Source: CG03 sp034660675
GTDB lineage: Bacteria > CG03
Direction of reading: 5' to 3'
NCBI GenBank assembly: GCA_034660675.1
Contig: JAYEJT010000006.1
Coordinates: forward strand, 1-5,960
Length of the DNA stretch: 5,960 nucleotides
The translations under genes and the position numbers were made by a program. This document shows, piece by piece, positions 1-5,960 of this stretch. The notes below the pieces were generated by a model. That model ran no database searches. It was not told the origin of the DNA and saw only the letters and a program-made list of their open reading frames with translations. The number at the start of each line of letters is the position of its first letter. Positions within the stretch are counted from its first letter, which is position 1.

Positions 1-180
1 AGGATCTGTCGTGTCTATCGTAATATCCGTGTTCGTTGAAGTCTGATTATAATACTGGTCGCAGGAAATAACCGTGACGGTAAAAACCACGCCGGCAGGC
101 TGAGAATCGGGGGAACCGCCCCTGCCGAGATTAGCGGTATCGCCCGGTACATATGTTTCACCCGGAGCGAGAAGAAGGAG
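1..180 (-). repeat. Ig-like unit 17, N-terminal half only
   Basis: The first 60 residues of a unit cut by the window edge. It has LLLLAPGETYVPGD, a Gly-rich linker, QPAGVVFTVTVISCDQYYN (Cys before the Asp, Tyr as the aromatic) and ITIDTTDP. The array therefore continues beyond position 1. Confidence 0.85.
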
Positions 181-3100
181 TTTCTGGGGGGCGTAGCTGT
201 TCACGCCGAAGACGGAAGATTTGTCACTCTGATATCCGGTGTCGGCCGTTATCGTCTGCGTTGAACTGAAACTTCCTATTCCGTGAGAAGCCGTTTTTAT
301 GATAACGGGGAAGGTTGTGGACCCGTTTGTAAGCTGCACATTCCCCGGATCGGTATCAAAACTGTCATGCGTGGTTATGTTCGCGGAAGGCGATTCTGTA
401 GGAACAATGTTCCAGTAAGCATCGGTAATATTAACAGTCGCCGTAAAAACTATTCCCGCAGTCTGATTTACAGGCTCTGATGTCTTGCCGGCAGGAGAAC
501 CCGCCACAGCCGTCTGGGTGGGGAGAAGCACCTGGTATCTTGCGGCGGCTCCGTATTTTACATGCAGCAGGGAAGATGTTGCCGGGATATAACCGTAATT
601 TGTGGAATAACCATATATTTGCCAGTCGCCCTCGGTGACCATTGTTATTGCGAAATTTTTGGTGCCCGCGGAAAGTTGCTGACTGACCGGGTCAAAACCC
701 CAGTCCTGGTCATAAGGATCGTCTGTTTCTATATTAACCAGCGGATTAACAGGGCTTGGATTATTGACAAAATTCCAATACTGATCGGCTGCATTAACCG
801 TAACGGTAAACTCAACGCCTGCTGTCTGAGTGGACACCGTTCCGGAAAGGCCGGTATCCGTTCCGGGCGAGGAAATTTCATCCGGGAGCAGAATCTGCAG
901 CCTCGCGATATCGCCTGAAATCATTGTGACCGCCTCTGACACATCAGACGCCAGCGCGCTGCCGTCATTTGTTGAAACCGTTATTTGCCACTGATTACCT
1001 ATTCCCGAAGGATCATTCGTTACCATTGTGGATATAAACACCGCCATACCATCGGTGAGAGCCTTGGCGGCAGGGTCAAAACCATGATATAGATCATCAT
1101 TGGGATCCTCTGTGACTATTTTCACTATGTTTCCGGCGTCATAACGCCTGTTCCACCAGTTGTCCACAGCCATAACCGTCACACTGAAACCCTCGCCGGC
1201 CGTTTGATTGGAAGGGGCTCCCGTGCGCCCGTAAGGCGCAACAGAGGCAGAGGCACCGCTCCATTCGCCGGGCTCATGATCAACACCCGGCACAAGAACA
1301 AGAAGTTTTGTCGCCGTGTTGGTCGCAACGGATACAGAAGACGTCTGATAAAAATCCAGAGTCGCGGCATCGGCCTTCACCCACGAAGGCGCCGCTCTTG
1401 CCAAAATCACGACAAAGGTTGTAGCCCCGTTAACAAGAGGCTGGTCTGCAGGTTCTACATCATACGGATCTTCCGTGTCTATGCTCACGATATCTCCGGC
1501 GCTGGTATTTATGTTCCAGTTACCGTCCACCCCGTACACCGTCACCGTGGACGGCTCTCCCGCTACCCAGGGAACAGGGGTACCGCTTTTACCTGTATCT
1601 GAACCGGGAACATAAGTTTCACCGGACGCCAGGCACAGAAGCTTCACCGCACTGGCGGGACTCACCTGTATTTTCGCCGTCTCTGACGAAATGAGCGCCC
1701 CATCAGTATTTGTCGTTGTTACCGTCCATGATGCGTTAGCCGTTTTGAAAGTGAAAGAGAAACTTCCGCTCCCGGAACTGAGCGCGGCGGCGCCGGGAAG
1801 AACAGCATTCGTATCTTCACTCGTTATCGTCACAACAGGGGAAGTCGAGGCATTCGTGTTCCACCAGTTATCGCAGGCATCAACCGTTATTGTAAACTGA
1901 GCACCGGCTGTCCGGTCAGAAGGCGCGCCGCTCTTGCCGTCCGCGGTACCGGGCTGTCTGGTCTGGCCGGGCAGAAGCACCCTCAATCTCGCCGGAGTGT
2001 TCGGATTCACATAAAAAGCCGATGACTGGTAATCGCTCAAAGTTCCGTCTGTATTCACGGCGGTGATTGTCCATGATGAATTCGCCGTTTTCATTATCAC
2101 AGAAAATGCCGTTGCGCCGTCCGTAAGAGCCTTGTTATTGTCGCTCACGTCGGCATTTCCGTCGGTTGAGGTTATCTGCACTATCGGAGAGGTGCCTGTA
2201 TTTATGTTCCACCACGAATCAACGGCCATTACTGTTACCGTGAATGCCGCGCCGGCCGTCTGATTCTCCGCTGTCCAGTCCGATTTGCCGTCACTCCCGC
2301 CAAAAGGCGAGATACCCGGATCAGAGCCGGGGTCATCCGTCTCGCCCGGCAGAAGAACAAGAAGTTTTACCGGGCTGTCCGGATTCACATAAACATCAGC
2401 CGCTACGCCGGACTCATAAGAGCTCCTTCCACCGCCCTGATCGGCTGCGGTTATTGTCCAGGAACTGTTAGCTGTCTTAAACATGAGCACGAAGGTCGTG
2501 GTTCCACCATCAAGATAATGATCACCCGGAGGTATGCTGTCGGGGTCTGTTGTGGTAGTTCTGACCAGCGGATTATCAAGAGTGTTGACGTTCCAGTCAC
2601 TGTCAACACAATTCACCGTTATAGTAAATACTGCGCCGGCCGTTCTATTATCAGGTGTTCCTGTTTTTCCGGTTTCTGTTCCGGGGGCGGCCGTCTCACC
2701 GGGCAGAAGAACCTGGAGTTTGACCGCAGGAGACGGCACAATTTCAAACTGAGGCGTTCTGTAAGTGATGTAACCGCCCGCCGCTGAATCCACCGTCCAT
2801 GTTGAACCGACGGTTTTCGGCACAATTTCAAAATCCTTTTCACCAGAAGCCAGGAATTGCGGGTTCACAAGAATATCCGCATTGTGATCGGCAACTGAAA
2901 GTGTCACCTTATCCGTCCTCGTATTAATCAGGTTCCAATGCCTGTCCACCGCTTTCACATTGACCGTAAAGGTGGAGCCTGCAAAATGAGAGGAAGGCGA
3001 ATCTCCATAACCGCTATCCGAACCGGGGTCATAGGTCATTCCCGGCAGAAGAGTAATCAGACGGTAATCATTCGTGTCGGCTTTCACTTCGTATTGAGAC

Positions 3101-5960
3101 GAAATATTCTGCGTGTAGGCGGCCCCTGTCACCGTGACGGTGTGCGTTGTGTTCGCGATCCTGGGACTGAGCCAGAAATCCCGCTGACCGTTGATAAGCC
3201 ACTTGTCGCCTTCGTCAACAGCATAACCGTCAGTGGTTACAAGGGACACTTCCGGATAACTTCCCCTGCTATCACAAATATTAAAATTATTATCCACATC
3301 ATAAACCGTGAAAGTGAAAGTGGAACCGGCGGCGTGCCACGAAACCGAACCGGATCTGCCGGGGCTTTGGCCGGGAGTTCTCGTCTGGTTCGGAAGAACG
3401 GCAAGCAAACGCTTGTTGCTGTAATTGGGTTCCACCGGCACAGGCGCTGTTGTTGTTGAGACAAGACTTGAACTGATATCAGAAGCCGTGATCGTCCAGT
3501 TTTTACCGACGAGAGCATCCGCCGTTTTGAATGTCACCGTAAATGTTGACACGCCACTATAAAGAATCCTGTCGTCCGGAGGCGTCGCATTCGTGTCGCC
3601 GAGCGCAATTGAAACCGTCGGCGAAGTTGAAGCAACCGTGTTCCATAATTCATCTACCGCCCGAACCGTTATAGTAAACTGCACACCGGCCGTCTGCTGC
3701 GCCGGAGCTCCCGAAATACCGTTTTCCGTTCCCGGCAGATATGCGATTCCCTGCATAATCGCGGCAAGTTTTACAGGCTCTCCGGGATTGACAAATACTG
3801 TTGAAGTTGAAACAGGATCTGACGAAAAACCAAAACCCGTGTCAAATTCATCGGCGAAAACAGTTCTGTACCCATTGGCCGTTTTCAGAGTTACCGCAAA
3901 GTTTGTCGCTCCGGCAACAAGAGTGTTCACCTGAGGCAGCAGCGCGTTTGAATCCGAAGAACCGATTTTCACCGTTGCTGTCGTCGGTGTCGTGTTGTAA
4001 TTGCTGTCAACGGAATAAACCGTAACCGTAAACTCCGAGCCCGCCGTCTGAGGCGTCGGGGTTCCCGTTTTTCCGGGAGATTCGGCGGGAGTCTGCGTCT
4101 CATTGGGCAAAAGAACCATAAGATAAGCGGGCAAACCGGGAACGCATTTTATACCGGCATGATTATACTGCGTTAACTCTATGCCGTCTATGTCATCGGC
4201 AGTCAGATAAGATGTGGTGTTGGCTTTTGCGAGAGACACCTCAAAAACCGCCAGGCCGTCACCGGCAAGCGGAGATGACACGGGAACAACATAATCTCCC
4301 ACGTAATTGCTTGTGAGCTGCACTTCCGCGACAGCTTCTTCCTGCAAATTCCAAAACTGGTCCACACCCCTCACTGTTATGCTGAAGCTGATTCCCGCCT
4401 GCTGGGAAACGACATTACCGGTTTTACCGCCGTTTGACACATTTCCGTCGTCAGCAATTTCATCCGGAGCAAGGATCTGGAGTTTCACGGCTGTGCCGGG
4501 ATTCACATAAACCTGCGAAGATGTGTTATCCGTATAACCACCGTCATTCGAAGTCGTTATTGTCCATGATGAATGGGCTTTTCTGAAATCCATCACAAAG
4601 GTTGTGACCCCGGCAACAAGCTGCTGTGAACCTATCGCGCTATCATAAGGGTCTGTTGTGGTGATTCCCACCGTCGGTTCTGCCGTTGTTTTGTTAAAAT
4701 AATCGTCACAGGCCAGAACAGTTATATTGAAAGGATCGCCCGCCGTCTGGTTAACCGGGGCATCAGCCTTACCGTCGGCCGACCCTTCATCAAAAGTCTC
4801 CCCGGGAACGATGACAAGAAGCTGCGTAGCGGCGGCAGGAGCAACATAAATATTCCCTGTCGTGTGCGAAGCGAAATTCGCCCCGTCGGTGGTTGAAACA
4901 GTAACAGACCATGGACTGTTCGCCGTTCTTAAAGCATAGGCCTGCACCTTTAATCCGTTAAAATTAATACCTGTCACGTCGCTTTTGTTGGGGTCGGAAG
5001 CCGAGAGTTTTATATTAGCTGCCTGGTCAACCTTGTTCCAATAAGCGTCAACTGTTCTCAAAGTCATGTTAAAATCAACGCCGGCTGTTCTTGTTGAAGG
5101 CGTTCCCGTGCGGCCGGTTCCGCTGCCGGGCTCCCAAGCCTCCCCGGGAGCAAGAATCATGAGTTTTTCAACCGAAGCGGGTTGAATATACATATCTGAC
5201 GAAATGTCCGGTAGTATGGCTTTACCGTCAGTAGTTGAAGCAGTTATCAACCACGGATCCCTTTCGGCGTCTTTCAATGTCAGCCAGAAAACAGTTGTGC
5301 CGTTCACCAGGCCGTGATCGGTCTGTTTCTCAAAATAAGCGCTATCCGCGGAAATTCCAACCACAGGATTGGAAGCGGGCTGTATGTTCCAGAATTCGTC
5401 CACAGCTTTCACCGTGATCACAAACGGAACTCCGGCTGTGGCGCTGGAGACAGAACCGGTTTTACCGGAGGATGAACCGGGAGCCGCCGTCTCGCCGGGA
5501 AGCAGAACCTGAAGATGTTTCACCGACGCCGGGATCACCGGCACCTTCGCGGAAGTGTAGGATGTCCAGTCCGCGGCTGTTGCCGTCACTGTCCATGTCG
5601 CCTGCACTGTGCCCTGCCATGCCGTTTTATATGTCACATCAAAAGACCCTTCGCCCTGAAACATATACGGAGTGGGATCAATACCGTAAGGATCATTGCC
5701 TGTGACATTGACTGTTACAGAAGAGTCTGTTTTAACGTTCCAGTAATCATCGCACAAACGCGCGGTTACCGTAAACTCAACACCCGCCGTCTGCGCCGAG
5801 GGGCTACCGTCTTTTCCCTGAGTCGAACCCGGCTTATAGTTCTCACCGGGAACAAGCACCTGTAATTCCTGACCGCTCCCGTATTTAATTGTCAGGGCGG
5901 CTTTTGATTCAATGAGCATGCTGTCAAGATTCGTCGCTGTGATTGTCTGCACCTTGGCTT
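1..5960 (-). CDS. Giant tandem Ig-like repeat protein, internal fragment open at both ends
   Basis: One minus-strand frame, with codons ending at 5958 and running down to 1, is open for 1,986 codons. No start or stop belonging to the gene lies in the window. The product is built from about 118-residue modules: sixteen complete and two partial. Each carries AGxxFTVTVxAVDxxWN, then LxxGxTTFxVxxKTA, then SWTITAxxTDG, in the order known from bacterial Ig-like repeats of large secreted proteins. Composition is rich in Thr, Asp, Asn, Gly, Ser and Val, with only eight Cys, as expected for an exported beta-rich protein. No signal peptide, transmembrane helix, secretion signal or catalytic motif is visible; these would lie outside the window. 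I infer a surface or extracellular structural or adhesive role. The exact family and partner are unknown. The coding frame is certain, the fold likely, the function speculative. Confidence 0.95.
181..537 (-). repeat. Ig-like unit 16 (119 aa)
   Basis: YQVLLPTQTAVAG, NQTAGIVFTATVNITDAYWN, ITTHDSFDTDP, LTNGSTTFPVIIKTA. The next strand reads STQTITADTG after a Gly/Ser-rich insertion, without Trp. This form is closer to the common bacterial Ig-like wording than the Trp form used in most units here. Confidence 0.87.
538..900 (-). repeat. Ig-like unit 15 (121 aa)
   Basis: LQILLPDEISSPGTDTG, then QTAGVEFTVTVNAADQYWN, IETDDPYDQDWGFDP, FAITMVTEGDWQIYG and an aromatic-rich stretch with several Tyr. It ends HVKYGAAAR. 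It shares GFDP, MVT and WQI with unit 14. Confidence 0.87.
901..1305 (-). repeat. Ig-like unit 14 (135 aa), longest unit
   Basis: LLVLVPGVDHEPGEW opens a linker with about nine extra residues (SGASASVAPYG) before RTGAPSNQTAG. GFSVTVMAVDNWWN and VTEDPNDDLYHGFDP follow. A second insertion (TNDPSGIGN) lies between the MVT equivalent of KTA and QWQITVSTNDG. Confidence 0.88.
1286..1309. repeat. 24-base word shared with 2345-2368 (one mismatch)
   Basis: These 24 bases match 2345-2368 at 23 positions; the difference is C versus G at the eighth base. Both copies encode the LLPGE-type strand, at the starts of units 14 and 11. It is one of the longest near-identical words I noticed between units. Confidence 0.8.
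1306..1641 (-). repeat. Ig-like unit 13 (112 aa), shortest unit
   Basis: LLCLASGETYVPGSDTGKSG, then VAGEPSTVTVYGVDGNWN, IDTEDPYDVEP and LVNGATTFVVILARAA. The Trp strand is shortened: SWVKADAATLD in place of SWTITAxxTDG, about three residues lost. The reading frame is intact on both sides. Confidence 0.87.
1642..1986 (-). repeat. Ig-like unit 12 (115 aa), near consensus
   Basis: LRVLLPGQTRQPG, ADGKSGAP, RTAGAQFTITVDACDNWWN (Cys before the Asp), SPVVTITSEDTNAVLPG, then SFSFTFKTANASWTVTTTNT. The closing strand is KIQVSPASAVK. By wording it is the nearest relative of unit 11, its immediate neighbour. Confidence 0.9.
1987..2364 (-). repeat. Ig-like unit 11 (126 aa) with linker insertion
   Basis: LLVLLPGETDDPGSDPG is followed by about ten extra residues (ISPFGGSDG...DWTAE) before NQTAGAAFTVTVMAVDSWWN. 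The rest is close to consensus: SPIVQITSTD, LTDGATAFSVIMKTA, NSSWTITAVNTDG, FYVNPNTPAR. Confidence 0.9.
2345..2368. repeat. 24-base word shared with 1286-1309 (one mismatch)
   Basis: Partner of the word at 1286-1309, in the same direction and the same codon phase. It covers the KLLVLLPG strand of unit 11. The flanks diverge quickly, so this reflects constraint or a short conversion tract, not a recent whole-unit duplication. Confidence 0.8.
2365..2718 (-). repeat. Ig-like unit 10 (118 aa), near consensus
   Basis: Among the units closest to consensus: LQVLLPGETAAPG, ETGKTGTP, NRTAGAVFTITVNCVDSDWN (Cys in place of Ala), TTTTDPDSIPPG, LDGGTTTFVLMFKTANSSW, TITAADQGG and VYVNPDSPVK. It is a good seed for a profile of the family. 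Confidence 0.92.
2719..3060 (-). repeat. Ig-like unit 9 (114 aa), divergent
   Basis: LITLLPGMTYDPGSDSG, then FAGSTFTVNVKAVDRHWN. The KTA block reads DFEIVPKTVGSTWTVD. The closing strand QFEIVPSPAVK repeats the FEIVP wording within the same unit, encoded by an identical 15-base word (see separate entry). Confidence 0.8.
2734..2832. repeat. 15-base direct repeat inside unit 9 (2734-2748 and 2818-2832)
   Basis: Two identical 15-base words lie 84 bases apart, which is exactly 28 codons, so both are read in the same phase and both encode FEIVP. They are in different strands of the same unit, not at equivalent positions of two units. Confidence 0.75.
3061..3408 (-). repeat. Ig-like unit 8 (116 aa), divergent
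   Basis: LLAVLPNQTRTPG, then HAAGSTFTFTVYDVDNNFN (AAG for TAG, Phe as the aromatic). It carries ICDSRGSYPE, and a Trp-bearing segment DKWLINGQRDFWL where other units have LxxGxTTFxV. RIANTTHTVTVTGA replaces KTANSSWTITA and lacks Trp. Confidence 0.78.
3409..3768 (-). repeat. Ig-like unit 7 (120 aa)
   Basis: The opening strand is degenerate (LAAIMQGIAYLPGTENG), the least typical LLPGE block in the window. QQTAGVQFTITVRAVDELWN, GDTNATPP, TFKTADALVGKNWTITAS are normal apart from extra residues between KTA and the Trp. It ends in a Pro/Val/Thr-rich closing segment. Confidence 0.83.
3769..4122 (-). repeat. Ig-like unit 6 (118 aa)
   Basis: LMVLLPNETQTPAE, linker PGKTGTP, and TAGSEFTVTVYSVDSNYN with Tyr as the aromatic. 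SSDSNALLPQ followed by LVAGATNFAVTLKTANG is close to the classic bacterial Ig-like repeat wording. The usual Trp strand reads GYRTVFADEFD. The end is VFVNPGEPVK. Confidence 0.85.
4123..4482 (-). repeat. Ig-like unit 5 (120 aa), divergent
   Basis: LQILAPDEIADDG, then QQAGISFSITVRGVDQFWN. The second half departs from consensus: no TDP segment, LAKANTTSYLT in place of KTANSSWTITA (no Trp), and a closing segment GIKCVPGLPAY. The first half keeps the module clearly recognisable. Confidence 0.8.
4483..4821 (-). repeat. Ig-like unit 4 (113 aa)
   Basis: LLVIVPGETFDEG, then NQTAGDPFNITVLACDDYFN with Cys before the Asp and Phe in place of Trp. TTTDPYD is a clear acidic segment. FVMDFRKAHSSWTITTSNDG and VYVNPGTAVK complete it. 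Confidence 0.88.
4822..5163 (-). repeat. Ig-like unit 3 (114 aa)
   Basis: LMILAPGEAWEPG and the linker TGRTGTP lead to TAGVDFNMTLRTVDAYWN. The middle region (NIKLSASDPNKS, then LKVQAYALRTA) is less regular. SPWSVTVSTTDG and IYVAPAAATQ close the unit. Confidence 0.85.
5164..5514 (-). repeat. Ig-like unit 2 (117 aa)
   Basis: LQVLLPGETAAPG opens a near-consensus linker (SGKTGS). TAGVPFVITVKAVDEFWN is followed by LVNGTTVFWLTLKDA (KDA in place of KTA) and PWLITASTTDG. The closing strand is MYIQPASVEK. Confidence 0.88.
5515..5865 (-). repeat. Ig-like unit 1 (117 aa)
   Basis: Starts at LQVLVPGE. It has the TAGVEFTVTA block followed by CDDYWN (Cys replaces the usual Val), an NDPYGIDP acidic segment, YKTA, then a lengthened loop before ATWTVTA. 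It ends VPVIPASV. Boundaries are set at the first Leu of the LLPGE strand in this and all later units; the true domain edge may be a few residues away. Confidence 0.85.
5866..5958 (-). repeat. Ig-like unit 0, C-terminal end only
   Basis: The last 31 residues of a unit that begins upstream of the window. It shows VQTITATNLD, equivalent to the SWTITAxxTDG strand but without the Trp, then a closing strand ending LTIKYGSGQE. The KYG ending differs from the usual VNP type and recurs only in unit 15. Confidence 0.75.

Noticed and set aside
1306..1441. Possible frameshift in unit 13, where ARAAPSWVKADAATLD replaces the usual KTANSSWTITA wording
   Set aside because: The alternative frames do not restore the consensus, and the main frame is clearly correct on both sides. 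A small in-frame loss and substitutions explain it.
1561..1641. PGSDTGKSG as a nucleotide-binding P-loop
   Set aside because: Spacing is GxxxGK and not GxxxxGK, it recurs as a linker in many units, and no other nucleotide-binding motif accompanies it.
2641..2718. LPGET and LPNET segments as sortase LPXTG signals
   Set aside because: Thr is at the fifth and not the fourth position and no Gly follows. The motif recurs in most units, and no hydrophobic tail or basic end follows.
2938..3459. Plus-strand ORF of 173 codons, and similar ones at 562-918, 1204-1602, 283-480, 2518-2787 and 5515-5865
   Set aside because: All are antisense to the giant gene and in the phase exactly opposite its codons. 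That phase stays open because the real gene rarely uses TTA, CTA and TCA. The translations show no repeat pattern or recognisable domain.
3237..3518. Minus-strand ORFs in another frame (3237-3518, 2619-2843, 1179-1370)
   Set aside because: They overlap the main frame, which carries the conserved module at the same place, and their own translations are Arg/Pro/Leu-rich without motifs.
3593..3934. Plus-strand ORFs in other phases (1691-1900, 2063-2263, 2534-2752, 3593-3934, 4307-4510), some with repeated VTVN-like wording
   Set aside because: The apparent similarity between them is a mirror of the repeated codons on the minus strand. They lie entirely inside the Ig-like array and have no independent support.
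1..5960. CRISPR array or satellite DNA as the explanation of the periodicity of about 350 bases
   Set aside because: The periodicity is in the protein pattern; the DNA of the units is diverged, lacks identical short repeats with spacers, and is fully coding.
1..5960. Promoters, ribosome binding sites or terminators inside the window
   Set aside because: No non-coding gap exists, and no convincing GC-rich hairpin followed by a T run was seen on either strand. AT-rich hexamers within coding sequence were not counted.

Overview
The whole window is the interior of one very long protein-coding gene on the minus strand. Reading minus-strand codons from 5958 down to 1 gives 1,986 consecutive codons with no stop. 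I translated every line of the window in that frame. Neither the start nor the end of the gene is inside the window, so the full protein is longer than 1,986 residues. There are no intergenic stretches, RNA genes, promoters, terminators, insertion sequences or CRISPR arrays.

The protein is a tandem array of one module. The window holds the last 31 residues of one unit (unit 0), sixteen complete units of 112 to 135 residues (mean about 118), and the first 60 residues of another (unit 17). A typical unit, N to C, has these parts: a hydrophobic strand ending in LLPGE; a Pro/Gly linker of the type PGxxTGKxGTP; the block TAGxxFTVTVxAVDxxWN; an acidic segment such as TDPYD; a block LxxGxTTFxVxxKTA; a strand SWTITAxxTDG; and a closing strand VYVNPxxxVK. 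The order and wording of the central blocks match a widespread bacterial immunoglobulin-like beta-sandwich repeat found in large secreted and surface proteins. Here the usual GN turn is replaced by an aromatic residue plus Asn. No enzyme motif, signal peptide, membrane segment or anchor is visible. The likely role is structural or adhesive, outside the cell or on its surface, but this is inference.

Layout from the N-terminal side (high coordinates) to the C-terminal side (low coordinates): units 0-4 (5958 to 4483) are fairly regular; units 5-9 (4482 to 2719) are the most divergent and several lack the second Trp; units 10-12 (2718 to 1642) are closest to consensus; units 13-16 (1641 to 181) show length changes, including the longest unit (14); unit 17 runs off the end at position 1. 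Units differ substantially at both protein and DNA level, so the array looks old and not recently expanded.

The organism is a bacterium of roughly 50% G+C by eye. Giant genes with this kind of repeat are, as far as I recall, typical of environmental candidate lineages such as Omnitrophota or Elusimicrobiota. That is a weak impression, not something the sequence proves.
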